Of a DNA stretch of 64,000 bases, positions 22,581 through 33,190 are shown piece by piece; the stretch's first letter is position 1, and each line of letters begins with the position of its first letter. The stretch spans positions 18,837,013 through 18,901,012 of the forward strand of contig NC_092238.1 of NCBI RefSeq assembly GCF_036320965.1. The letters run 5' to 3'. The notes under the pieces are model-generated. The model saw only the letters and a program-made list of their open reading frames with translations, had not been told where the DNA came from and did no database searches. Source of the stretch: Panulirus ornatus. Taxonomy: Eukaryota > Arthropoda > Malacostraca > Decapoda > Palinuridae. The position numbers were made by a program, and so were the translations under genes.

Positions 22581-24757
22581 GTTTTTTTTTTTTTTTTTTT
22601 TTTTTGCCGCTGTCTCCTGCGTTTGCGAGGTAGCGCAAGGAAACAGACGAAAGAAATGGCCCAACCCACCCCCATACACATGTATATACATACGTCCACA
22701 CACGCAAATATACATACCTACACAGCTTTCCATGGTTTACTCCAGACGCTTCACATGCCCTGATTCAATCCACTGACAGCACGTCAACCCCGGTATACCA
22801 CATCGATCCAGTTTACTCTATTCCTTGCCCTCCTTTCACCCTCCTGCATGTTCAGGCCCCGATCACGCAAAATCTTTTTCACTCCATCTTTCCACCTCCA
22901 ATTTGGTCTCCCACTTCTCGTTTCCTCCACCTCCGACACATATATCCTCTTGGTCAATCTTTCCTCACTCATTCTCTCCATGTGCCCAAACCATTTCAAA
23001 ACACCCTCTTCTGCTCTTTCAACCACGCTCTTTTTATTTCCACACATCTCTCTTACCCTTACGTTACTTACTCGATCAAACCACCTCACACCACACATTG
23101 TCCTGAAACATCTCATTTCCAGCACATCCATCCTCCTGCACACAACTCTATCCATAGCCCACGCCTCGCAACCATACAACATTGTTGGAACTACTATTCC
23201 TTCAAACATACCCATTTTTGCTTTCCGAGATAATGTTCTCGACTTCCACACATTCTTCAAGGCTCCCAGGATTTTCGCCCCCTCCCCCACCCTATGATCC
23301 ACTTCCACTTCCATGGTTCCATCCACTGCCAGATCCACTCCCAGATATCTAAAACACTTTACTTCCTCCAGTTTTTCTCCATTCAAACTTACCTCCCAAT
23401 TGACTTGACCCTCAACCCTACTGTACCTAATTACCTTGCTCTTATTCACATTTACTCTTAACTTTCTTCTTTCACACACTTTACCAAACTCAGTCACCAG
23501 CTTCTGCAGTTTCTCACATGAATCAGCCACCAGCGCTGTATCATCAGCGAACAACAACTGACTCACTTTCCAAGCTCTCGCATCCCCAACAGACTTCATA
23601 CTTGCCCCTCTTTCCAAAACTCTTGCATTCACCTCCCTAACAACCCCATCCATAAACAAATTAAACAACCATGGAGACATCACACACCCCTGCCGCAAAC
23701 CTACATTCACTGAGAACCAATCACTTTCCTCTCTTCCTACACGTACACATGCCTTGCATCCTCGATAAAAACTTTTCACTGCTTCTAACAACTTTCCTCC
23801 CACACCATATATTCTTAATACCTTCCACAGAGCATCTCTATCAACTCTGTCATATGCCTTCTCCAGATCCATAAATGCTACATACAAATCCATTTGCTTT
23901 TCTAAGTATTTCTCACATACATTCTTCAAAGCAAACACCTGATCCACACATCCTCTACCACTTCTGAAACCACACTGCTCTTCCCCAATCTGATGCTCTG
24001 TACATGCCTTCACCCTCTCAATCAATACCCTCCCATATAATTTACCAGGAATACTCAACAAACTTGTACCTCTGTAATTTGAGCACTCACTCTTATCCCC
24101 TTTGCCTTTGTACAATGGCACTATGCAAGCATTCCGCCAATCCTCAGGCACCTCACCATGAGTCATACATACATTAAATAACCTTACCAACCAGTCAATA
24201 ATACAGTCACCTCCTTTTTTAATAGATTCCACTGCAATACCTTCCAAACCTGCTGCCTTGCTGGCTTTCATCTTCCGCAAAGCTTTTACTACCTCTTCTC
24301 TGTTTACCAAATCATTTACCCTAACCCTCTCACTTTGCACACCATCTCGACCAAAACACCCTATATCTGCCACTCTATCATCAAACACATTCAACAAACT
24401 TTCAAAATACTCACTCCATCTCCTTCTCACATCACCACTACTTGTTATCACCTCCCCATTTGCGCCCTTCACTGAAGTTACCATTTGCTCCCTTGTCTTA
24501 CGCACTTTATTTACCTCCTTCCAGAACATCTTTTTATTCTCCCTAAAATTTAATGATACTCTCTCACCCCAACTCTCATTTGCCCTCTTTTTCACCTCTT
24601 GCACCTTTCTCTTGACCTCCTGTCTCTTTCTTTTATGCATCTCCCACTCAGTTGCATTTTTTCCCTGCAAAAATCGTCCAAATGCCTCTCTCTTCTCTTT
24701 CACTAATAATCTTACTTCTTCATCCCACCACTCACTACCCTTTATAATCAACCCACC
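22581..24757 (-). mobile_element. RTE-1 LINE, young 5'-truncated copy, short 3' UTR form
   Basis: Minus-strand copy with an A/T-rich 3' terminus (poly-T on the plus strand, 22581-22605), the gcgaggtagcgc terminal block, and a shortened 3' UTR in which about 250 bp present in other copies is missing (22710-22740). The ORF is open to the truncation point at about 24757, inside the linker. There it abuts the 3' tail of the RTE-2 element. Confidence 0.9.
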
Positions 24758-24784
24758 ATCTTTGTCTATATCTTTGATGCCCAT
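22784..24784 (-). CDS. RTE-1 reverse transcriptase ORF (666 codons, N-terminally truncated)
   Basis: Longest open reading frame in the window. Residues 1-11 come from the neighbouring RTE-2 3' tail, so the ATG at 24784 is accidental. Residues 12-160 are the charged linker. The reverse transcriptase follows: 'SKAAGLEGIAVES' (175-187; other copies have GLDG), 'LYKGKGD' (224-230), 'CSNYRG' (234-239), 'CGFRSGRGC' (271-279), 'FMDLEKAYDRVD' (304-315), 'GLRQGCVMSPWLFNLFMDG' (362-380) and the catalytic 'FADD' (412-415). The C-terminus carries 'CFRYLGVDL', 'LYGCEAWAMDR' and 'RPNWRWKDGVKKIL', typical of this RTE group. The endonuclease is absent, so the copy cannot be autonomous. Confidence 0.9.
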   Translation of the reverse strand: MGIKDIDKDGGLIIKGSEWWDEEVRLLVKEKREAFGRFLQGKNATEWEMHKRKRQEVKRKVQEVKKRANESWGERVSLNFRENKKMFWKEVNKVRKTREQMVTSVKGANGEVITSSGDVRRRWSEYFESLLNVFDDRVADIGCFGRDGVQSERVRVNDLVNREEVVKALRKMKASKAAGLEGIAVESIKKGGDCIIDWLVRLFNVCMTHGEVPEDWRNACIVPLYKGKGDKSECSNYRGTSLLSIPGKLYGRVLIERVKACTEHQIGEEQCGFRSGRGCVDQVFALKNVCEKYLEKQMDLYVAFMDLEKAYDRVDRDALWKVLRIYGVGGKLLEAVKSFYRGCKACVRVGREESDWFSVNVGLRQGCVMSPWLFNLFMDGVVREVNARVLERGASMKSVGDARAWKVSQLLFADDTALVADSCEKLQKLVTEFGKVCERRKLRVNVNKSKVIRYSRVEGQVNWEVSLNGEKLEEVKCFRYLGVDLAVDGTMEVEVDHRVGEGAKILGALKNVWKSRTLSRKAKMGMFEGIVVPTMLYGCEAWAMDRVVCRRMDVLEMRCFRTMCGVRWFDRVSNVRVREMCGNKKSVVERAEEGVLKWFGHMERMSEERLTKRIYVSEVEETRSGRPNWRWKDGVKKILRDRGLNMQEGERRARNRVNWIDVVYRG

Positions 24785-24805
24785 GACCTTCGGGAACTCC
24801 CATGG
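24758..24805 (-). mobile_element. RTE-2 LINE 3' tail
   Basis: Minus-strand 3' end of a second RTE-type LINE. Just after the last codons of the ORF comes a short tail (reverse complement: CCCCCATGGGAGTTCCCG, then …CATCAAAGATATAGA), resembling the tails of the GATA-tailed elements elsewhere in the window. Confidence 0.65.
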
Positions 24806-27800
24806 GGGCGTTAAAGAGTCTCCACTTATCGGTCATTACATGCCTACACACATTCTTCCACCATATCTATTTCTTCAGTACTCTTCTACTCCGTTTCCCC
24901 ATGGCACAGATGGTCTTCCTCGCACACCAGCCCTTTTAATTGTAATAACACACATTCCTTGTAAACACATCTTGCATTCTTTACACATGCCCAGTTCACC
25001 GTAAGGTATTACGTTTCACCCACTCTACCACTCCACAGTTCATTTCCTTTGCATTCCATGCCATAACACATCTCTTATACACATTTCTTTCTTCATTCCA
25101 TCTAGTCAGTTAAAGAGTCTCCACTTATCGGTCATTACATGCATACACACATTCTCCCACCATATCTATTTCTTCAGTACTCTTCCACTCTGTTTCCCCA
25201 TGGCACAGGTGGTCTTCCTCGCACACCAGCCCTTTTAATTGTAAAAACACACTCTCCTTGTAAATTCATCTTGCATTCTTTCCACATGCCCAATTCACCT
25301 TAAGGTATTACGTTTCACCCACTGTACCACTCCACAGTTCATTTCCTTTGCATTCCATGCCATAACACATCTCTTATACACTTATTTCTTTCTTCATTCC
25401 ATCTAGTCAGTTAAAGAGTCTCCACTTATCCGTCATTACATGCCTATACACATTCTTCCACCATATCTATATCTTCAGTACACTTCCATTCTGTTTCCCC
25501 ATGGCACAGGTGGTCTTCCTCGCACACTAGCCCTTTTAATTGTAATAACACACTCTCCTTGTAAACTCATCTTGCATTCTTTCCACATGCCCAGTTCAAC
25601 ATAAGGTATTACGTTTCACCCACTCTCACACTCCACAGTTCATTTCCTTTGCATTCCATGCCATAACACATCTCTTATACCCTTATTTCTTTCTTCATTC
25701 CATCTAGTCAGTTAAAGTCTCCACTTATCGGTCATTACATGCCTACACACATTCTTCTACCATATCTATTTCTTCAGTACTCTTCCACTCTGTTTTCCCA
25801 TGGCACAGGTGGTCTTCCTCGCACACCAGCCCTTTTAATTGTAATAACACACTCTCCTTGTAAACTCATCTTGCATTCTTTCCACATGCCCAGTTCACCT
25901 TAAGGTATTATGTTTCACCCACTCTACCACTCCACAGTTCATTTCCTTTGCATTCCATGCCATAACACATCTCTTATACCCTTATTTCTTTCTTCATTCC
26001 ATCTAGTCAGTTAAAGAGTCTCCATTTATCGGTCATTACATGCTTACACACATTCTTCCACCATATCTATTTCTTCAGTACTCTTCCACTATGTTTTCCC
26101 ATGGCACAGGTGGTCTTCCTTGCACACCAGCTCTTTTAATTGTAATAACACACTCTCCATGTAAACTCATCTTGCATTCTTTCCACATGCCCAATTCACC
26201 TTAAGGTATTACGTTTCACCCGCTCTACCTCTCCACAGTTCATTTCCTTTGCATTCCATGCCATAACACACCTCTTATACCCTTATTTCTTTCTTCATTC
26301 CTTCTAGTCAGTTAAATAGTCTCCATTTATCGGTCATTACATGCTTACACACATTCTTCCACCATATCTATTTCTTCAGTACTCTTCCACTCTTTGTTTC
26401 CCCATGGCACAGGTGGTCTTCCCCGCGCACTAGCCCTCTTAATTGAAATAACACACTCTCCTTGTAAACTCATCTTGCATTCTTTTCACATGCCCAATTC
26501 ACCTTAAAGTATTACGTTTCACCCACTCTACCACTCCACAGTTCATTTCCTTTGCATTCCATACCATAACACATCTCTTATACCCTTATTTCTTTCTTCA
26601 TTCCATCTAGTCAGTTAAAGAGTCTCCACTTATCGGTCCTTACATGCCTACACTCATTCTCCCACCATATCTATTTCTTCAGTACTCTTCCTCTCTGTTT
26701 CCCCGTGGCAAAGGCGGTCATCCTCACACACGAGCCCTTTTGATTGTAATAACACATTCTCCTTGTAAACTCATCTTGCATTCTTTCCACATGCCCAATT
26801 CACCTTAAGGTATTATGTTTCATGCACTCTACCATTCCACAGTTCATTTCCTTTGCATTCCATGCCATAACACATCTCTTATACCCTTATTTCTTTCTTC
26901 ATTCCATCTAGTCAGTTAAAGAGTCTCCACTTATCCGTCATTACATGCCTACACACATTCTTCCACCATATCTATTTCTTCAGTACTCTTCCACTCTTTG
27001 TTTCCCCATGGCAAAGGTGGTCTTCCTCGCACACCAGCCCTTTTAATTGTAATAACACACTCTCCTTGCAAACTCATCTTGCATTCTTTCCACATGCCCA
27101 ATTCACCATAAGGTATTACGTTTCACCCACTCTACCACTCCATAGTTCATTTCCTTTGCATTCCATGCCATAACACATCTCTTATACCCTTATTTCTTTC
27201 TTCATTCCATCTAGTCAGTTAAAGTCTCCACTTATCGGTCATTACATGCCTACACACATTCTTCCACCATATCTATTTCTTCAGTACTCTTCCACTATGT
27301 TTTCCCATGGCACAGGTGGTCTTCCTTGCACACCAGCTCTTTTAATTGTAATAACACACTCTCCTTGTAAACTCATCTTGCATTCTTTCCACATGCCCAA
27401 TTCACCTTAAGGTATTACGTTTCACCCGCTCTACCACTCCACAGTTCATTTCCTTTGCATTCCATGCCATAACACACCTCTTATACCCTTATTTCTCTCT
27501 TCATTCCTACTAGTCAGTTAAATAGTCTCCATTTATCGGTCATTACATGCTTACACACATTCTTCCACCATATCTATTTCTTCAGTACTCTTCCACTGTG
27601 TTTCCCCATGGCACAGGTGGTCTTCCTCGCACACCAGCCCTCTTAATTGAAATAACACACTCTCCTTGTAAACTCATCTTGCATTCTTTTCACATGCCCA
27701 ATTCACCTTAAAGTATTACGTTTCACCCACTCTACTACTCCACAGTTTATTTCCTTTGCATTCCATGCCATAACACATTTCTTATACCCTTATTTCTTTC

Positions 27801-30222
27801 TTCATTCCATCTAGTCAGTTAAAGAGTCTCCACTTATCGGTCCTTACATGCCTACACACATTCTCCCACCATATCTATTTCTTCAGTACTCTTCCTCTCT
27901 GTTTCCCCATGGCAAAGGTGGTCATCCTCACACACGAGCCCTTTTGATTGTAATAACACATTCTCCTTGTAAACTCATCTTACATTCTTTCCACATGCCC
28001 AATTCACCATAAGGTATTACGTTTCACCCACTCTACCACTCCACAGTTCATTTCTTTTGCATTCCATGCCATAACACATCTCTTATACCCTTCTTTCTTT
28101 CTTCATTCCATCTAGTCAGTTAAGAGTCTCCACTTATTGGTCATTACATGCCTACACACACTCTTCCAACATATCTATTTCTTCAGTACTCTTCCAATCT
28201 GTTTCTCCATTGCTCAGGTGATCTTCCTCGCACACTAGCCCTTTTAATTGTAATAACACACTCTCCTTGTAATCTCATCTTGCATTCTTTCCACATGCCC
28301 AATTCACCTTAAGGTATTACGTTTCACCCACTCTACCACTCCACAGTTCATTTCCTTTGCATTCCATGCCATAACATATCTCTCATACCCTTATTTCATT
28401 CTTCATTCCATCTATTTAGTTAAAGAGTCTCCACTTATCCGTCATTACATGCCTACACACATTCTTCCACCATATCTATTTCTTCAGTACTCTTCCACTC
28501 TGTTTCCCCATGGCACAGGTTGTCTTCCTCGCACACCAGCCCTTTTAATTGTAATAACACACTCTCCCTGTAAACTCATCTTGCATTCTTTCCACATGCC
28601 CAATTCACCTTAAGGTATTACGTTTCACCCATTCTACCACTCCACAGTTCATTTCCTTTGCATTCCATGCCATAACACATCTCTTATACCCTTATTTCTT
28701 TCTTCATTCCATCTAGCCATTTAAAGAGTCTCCACTTATCCGTCATTACATGCCTACACACTTTCTTCCACCATATCTATTTCTTCAGTACTCTTCCTCT
28801 CTGTTTCTCCATGGCACAGGTGGTCTTCCTCGCACACCAGCCCTTTTAATTGTAATAACACACTCTCCTTGTAAACTCATCTTGCATTCTTTCCACATGC
28901 CCAATTCACCATAAGGTATTACGTTTCACCCACTCTACCACTCCACAGTTCATTTTCTTTGCATTCCATGCCATAACACACCTCTTATACCCTTATTTCT
29001 TTCTTCATTCCATCTAGTCAGTTAAAGAGTCTCCACTTATCCGTCATTACATGCCTACACACATTCTTCCACCATATCTATTTCTTCAGTACTCTTCCAC
29101 TCTGTTTCTCCATGGCACAGGTGGTCTTCCTGGCACACCAGCTCTTATAATTGTAATAACATACTCTCCTTGTAAACTCATCTTGCATTCTTTCCACATG
29201 CCCAATTCACCATAAGGTATTACGTTTCACCCACTCTACCACTCCACAGTTCATTTTCTTTGCATTTCATGCCATAACACACCTCTTATACCCTTATATC
29301 TTTCTTTATTCCATCTAGTCAGTTAAAGAGTCTCCACTTATCTGTCACTACATGCCTACACACATTCTTCCACCATATCTATTTCTTCAGTACTCTTCCA
29401 CTCTGTTTCCCCATGGCACAGGTGATCTTCCTCACACACCAGCCCTTTTAATTGTAATAACACAGTCTCCTTGTAAACTCATCTTTCATTCTTTCTACAT
29501 GCCCAATTCACTTAAGGTATTATGTTTCACTCACTCTACCACTCCACAGTTCATTTCCTTTGCATTCCATGCCATAACACATCTCTTGTACCCTTATTTC
29601 TTTCTTCATTCCATCTAGTCAGTTAAAGAGTCTCCACTTATCCGTCATTACATACCTACACACATTCTTCCACCATATCTATTTCTTCAGTACTCTTCCA
29701 CTGTGTTTCCCCATGGCACAGGTGGTCTTCCTCGCACACTAGCCCTTTTATTTATGATAACACACTCTCCTTGTAAACTCATCTTGCATTCTTTCCTTAT
29801 GCCCAATTCACCTTAAGGTATTACGTTTCACCCACTCTACCACTCCACAGTTCATTTCCTTTGCTTTCCATGCCATAACACATCTCTTATACCCTTATTT
29901 CTTTCTTCATCCCATCTAGTCAGTCAAAGTGTCTCCACTTATCCGTCATTGCATGCCTACACACATTCTTCCACCATATCTATTTCTTCAGTACTCTTCC
30001 ACTGTGTTTCCCCATGGCACAGGTGGTCTTCCTCGCACACCAGCCCTTTTAATTGTAATAACACACTCTCCTTGTAAACTCATCTTGCATTCTTTCCACA
30101 TGCCCAATTCACCTTATGGTATTACATTTCACCCACTCTACCACTCCACAGTTCATTTCCTTTGTATTCCATGCCATAACACATCTCTTATACCCTTATC
30201 TCTTTCTTCATTCCATCTAGTC
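24806..30222 (-). repeat. About 18-copy tandem array, ~301-bp unit, derived from RTE-2 ORF end
   Basis: Unit starts (GTCAGTTAAAGAGTCTCC or variants) recur near 24806, 25105, 25406, 25707, 26006, 26307, 26610, 26911, 27213, 27513, 27813, 28115, 28415, 28716, 29017, 29318, 29618 and 29919. Spacing is 299-303 bp and units differ by a few percent. On the minus strand each unit holds remnants of the C-terminus of an RTE-type ORF: 'RWNEERN', 'RAGVRGRPPVPWGNRVEEY' and 'MTDKWRLFN'. The right end of the array continues without a break into RTE-2 reverse transcriptase sequence (30223 on), and the left end into the RTE-2 3' tail, so the array is an in-place amplification. The ~301-bp unit is not a multiple of three, so no long frame survives. 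Confidence 0.9.
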
Positions 30223-30715
30223 ATACCACATGCTCCTCTCAAATAGCTCATTTCCTCAGCCTGGATTCTTTACCTCTGTGACTCATTCCATGTCCATGTT
30301 TTTGTAACATAGGTCAGGGGTGAGAGGACTATACTGTCTCATAATCCTCTTTTCAGATCCATACTTACACCTCTACCCTTCATTATTCTTTCAAGGAATC
30401 CATTGACTCTTATCCTGTGTTCTGCTCTTTCCTTTATTTCACTTTTCTTATCACCATACTTTCCTGTGATTGCTCCTAAACACTTGAATTATCTCAACTC
30501 TTCCAATCTGTCTCCTCCCTTAACTATAAGACAGTTTATTACACTTTCTTCTTTCACTTTGTAGGATTTTGCAAAATCTATACTTTCACTCTGTTTCCTT
30601 TCAAACACAATGACTTTACTTTTACTTGCATTTACCTTCAGTTGCCTATACCTGCTTACATAAACAGCACTTACAGCCTTTTACAACTCCTCTTCACTTT
30701 CAGCAAACAACACAA
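30223..30715 (-). mobile_element. RTE-2 LINE, reverse transcriptase C-terminal segment
   Basis: Minus-strand translation gives, in order from 30715 down: 'LKVNASKSKVIVFER' (near 30600-30650), 'GDRLEELR' and 'FKCLGAITGKYGDKKSEI' (30430-30520), 'RIMKGRGVSMDLKRGL' (30350-30400) and 'EEMSYLRGACGMTRW' (30215-30260). These are hallmarks of an RTE-type family distinct from RTE-1. Stops are present, and the endonuclease and catalytic palm are missing. Confidence 0.8.
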
Positions 30716-31098
30716 TGTATGGTTGATAAATTCCACCTGAGTAAATTTTAAAGTGATTAGGATGAGACTAAGTGAAAGAAGATATAAATATGATTATTAT
30801 CTGAAAGAAAATGAAATAGATTGTTTTGTAAAAACCAACATGCAGCCACTGTTAAAAGTGCCAGTGATAAGTTATTATGGAAAAGAAACCATAAAGGAAA
30901 TATCACTAGTTATATCAAATGTTTTTCTCCCTCTGCCTTGTCAGCAAGTTAGATTGTTGTGGATCTGGTACAGTTGTAGTGCCAAAACAAATCAGTTTTG
31001 TCCAGGAATGACATGTATATGATACAGAATAGTGATTTCAGAGATTTGATTTCTAAAAAGGGAAGTGCTTTAAAGAACATATAGAATTATATGTTTGT
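30716..31098. other. Unassigned AT-rich stretch, probably TSC2 intron
   Basis: No recognised repeat. A frame of 89 codons (30753-31022, +) shows no domain or low-complexity signature, and a pyrimidine-rich acceptor-like site lies at about 30930-30944. Neither is sufficient to call an exon. Confidence 0.4.
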
Positions 31099-31111
31099 AG
31101 TTTGTATTATT

Positions 31112-31350
31112 TATCATTGGGGATAGGGGAGAAAGAATACTTCCCACGTATTCCCTGCGTGTCGTAGAAGACGGTTAAAAACGGAGGGAGCGGGTGGCTG
31201 AAAATCCTCTCCTCGTTTTTTTTAATTTTCCAAAAGAAGGATCAGAGAAGGGGGCCAGGTGAGGATATTCCCTCAAAGGCCCAGTCCTCTGTTCTTGACA
31301 CTACCTCGCTAACGCGGGAAATGGCAAATAGTATGAAAGTAAGAAAAGAA
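31112..31350 (+). mobile_element. RTE-1-derived SINE-like element with 13-bp target duplication
   Basis: A 239-bp element. Positions 1 to about 165 match the RTE-1 5' UTR (gataggggagaaagaata…, through the aaggcccag block); the last about 60 bp match the RTE-1 3' terminus (ctacctcgctaacgcggg…) and end in an A-rich tail. It is flanked by AGTTTGTATTATT at 31099-31111 and 31351-31363, a perfect 13-bp duplication. It has no coding sequence and presumably borrows the RTE-1 machinery. Confidence 0.9.
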
Positions 31351-31379
31351 AGTTTGTATTATTAGTTGTAATAATTATA

Positions 31380-31960
31380 TTGTAGTTGGTAGGCAGCCAA
31401 CAACCAGGCACTTATATTACCAGTACTCCCTGCCTGGGTATCAGGAGGGTAATTGATGGCTGCGTAGTGCACCAGCACTTCATTGGTAATTAAGCTGCAC
31501 TCCTGTTACCCTGGTAGTGTCTCTTCTTTCTGCCTCACCCATTCCTGGACTACTGGCATTTTGTCTACAAACATACAGTCTCTCCTTTTCATACATAAAA
31601 CCTGACGACACTTAACTCTCACCGCTCATTCTTTGTAACTAGATTTTCCTGTGGGGAGCACTATGCACTAGCCCTGCCTTTTGGCAAAATTGTAGGAACA
31701 GTAGCTAAAAGTTGTAGGTAGGAGCATGTAGGCAGGGGGCATTAGGTAAAAGTTGTTGGAAGGAGCCTCCACAACCACTGCACTAGAGTTGCCCTCTGCC
31801 AGTGGCCTGTTAAGGGTGAAGCACTAAAGGCTAAGAAGGGACACTGGAGCTCTCTAGTTTTGGAGACTCTGTTGCTGTGGCCACCCCATTGAGGGAGTTC
31901 CAGTTGGAACAGGCATCATAGATATAGATAGATGTATAGTAGATAGATAGATAGGAAATA
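31380..31960 (+). repeat. GATA-tailed repeat element, longest copy
   Basis: Starts near GTAGTTGGTAGGCAGCC and contains a paired block around 31415-31520. It then has a short TAGGTAGGAGCA-type minisatellite (31690-31770), a conserved 3' tail (…GGGAGTTCCAGTTGG…, 31890-31915) and a GATATAGATA-type microsatellite end (31919-31955). Non-coding. Partial copies occur at 6580-6975 (-), 36064-36375 (-) and 37496-37735 (+). Confidence 0.7.
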
Positions 31961-32109
31961 AGCGTCATCATTCTATCGTGAGAAGCACTTGGGAATTGAC
32001 ATCTTCTGTTAAGTGACACTAGAGTTCTACATTAGGAGAATAGTTTAGAAGAAGGCTGTCTGATGGCAAATTTCAGAATAGGTTTCAAATATATGGATGA
32101 GTATATATT
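31961..32109. other. Unassigned short stretch
   Basis: Sequence between the GATA-tailed element and a minus-strand RTE-1 fragment; no feature recognised. Confidence 0.3.
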
Positions 32110-33118
32110 TACCTCCTATACTTCATCCACTCCCCTAGCTTTATTTACACCTTTTGCCATTCTTTACTTACTCATTTTCTCTTGGTGTTTTTCGCACAAG
32201 CCTTTTTTCTAAGCTGACTTACTTTCACCACTTTCTTCTTACCTACTCTGTTTCCTCTTTTCCAAAAACCTTTACAAATCTTCACCATAGCCTCCACAAG
32301 GTAATAATCAGACATCCAACCAGCTGTCCCTTTCAGTACTTGTACATTCAAGAGTCTCTTTTTTGCATGCCTACTTATTAAATCCAGTAGTACCCACTTA
32401 CTATCTTTCTAAGACACAGGTGTATAGTTATGTATGTCTCTTTTTAAACCAGTTTTTCCCCAGTCATCAGCCCCTCTTCATACAGCTCTATATGCTGTTC
32501 ACCATTTCAGTTTTACCTTACTGAATACCCCATGCTGTGTTATACCCTCAACGGCCACATTACTCACTTTCATGTGAAATCTGTTATTACTAATACTCTG
32601 TTTCTTGCATCAAAATTGCTGACACACTCTTTCAAGTGCTCACAAAACACTTGCTTCTCATCATCTTTTTTCTAGTGGCCAGGTGCAAAAGCATCTCATG
32701 CAATCCACTTTGATTTTTACCCACTTCAGTTTGGAATTCACATCCTTACTCTCATTTATGCATTCCACAATTCCAGGTTCAGTATTAGTGCTACCCTTTT
32801 CTTATCTGTTGCCCTCACACTTTACTCCAAAGACATTCTCAAACCATTCCTCCATTTTACCCTTGAGCTGTGTTTCACTTTCAGCCAGAACACTAGGTTC
32901 CTTTCTACAAACATACTATGTACCTCTCCTTTCTTTTCATGATTACATCCACACACATCCAAGGAGGATGAGAACTCCTCCCTCATGTCCTTCTACTATT
33001 CCATCTTTTAGAAATTAAAACAGAAAAAAGGGGGGTTTTGCAGCCCTGCACTCCTGCCCCTCTTAGTCACCTTCTACAATATCCAGGGAATACAGTGGTA
33101 GAATGCTTTCTCCCATAT
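32110..33118 (-). mobile_element. RTE-1 LINE relic, 5' UTR, endonuclease and linker
   Basis: Minus-strand RTE-1 from the linker (32110) back through the endonuclease to the 5' UTR (33000-33118, with the usual paired 'gtggatg' and 'aaggaggatgag' blocks). Many stops and small deletions. It ends only about 70 bp upstream of a TSC2 exon. Confidence 0.75.
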
Positions 33119-33190
33119 CCATATAAGTGTAATGATAAAAAGTTTATAACTTTTGATGATTCTTTACTGTTATTATGATTTCAATTTTAG

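Noticed and set aside
22825..23306. Pro/Ser/His-rich ORFs opposite to the RTE-1 C-terminus (e.g. 'HPPACSGPDH…')
   Set aside because: They recur in the antisense of every RTE-1 copy and arise because the Lys/Glu/Arg-rich sense frame leaves few stops on the other strand; no independent coding evidence.
24806..30222. CRISPR-like regular array
   Set aside because: Unit length is ~301 bp with no unique spacers; each unit is a diverged copy of a LINE ORF segment.
30753..31022. 89-codon ORF and a nearby acceptor-like site (30944) as a possible TSC2 exon
   Set aside because: No resemblance to tuberin in any frame and no consensus donor in a fitting phase; treated as intron.
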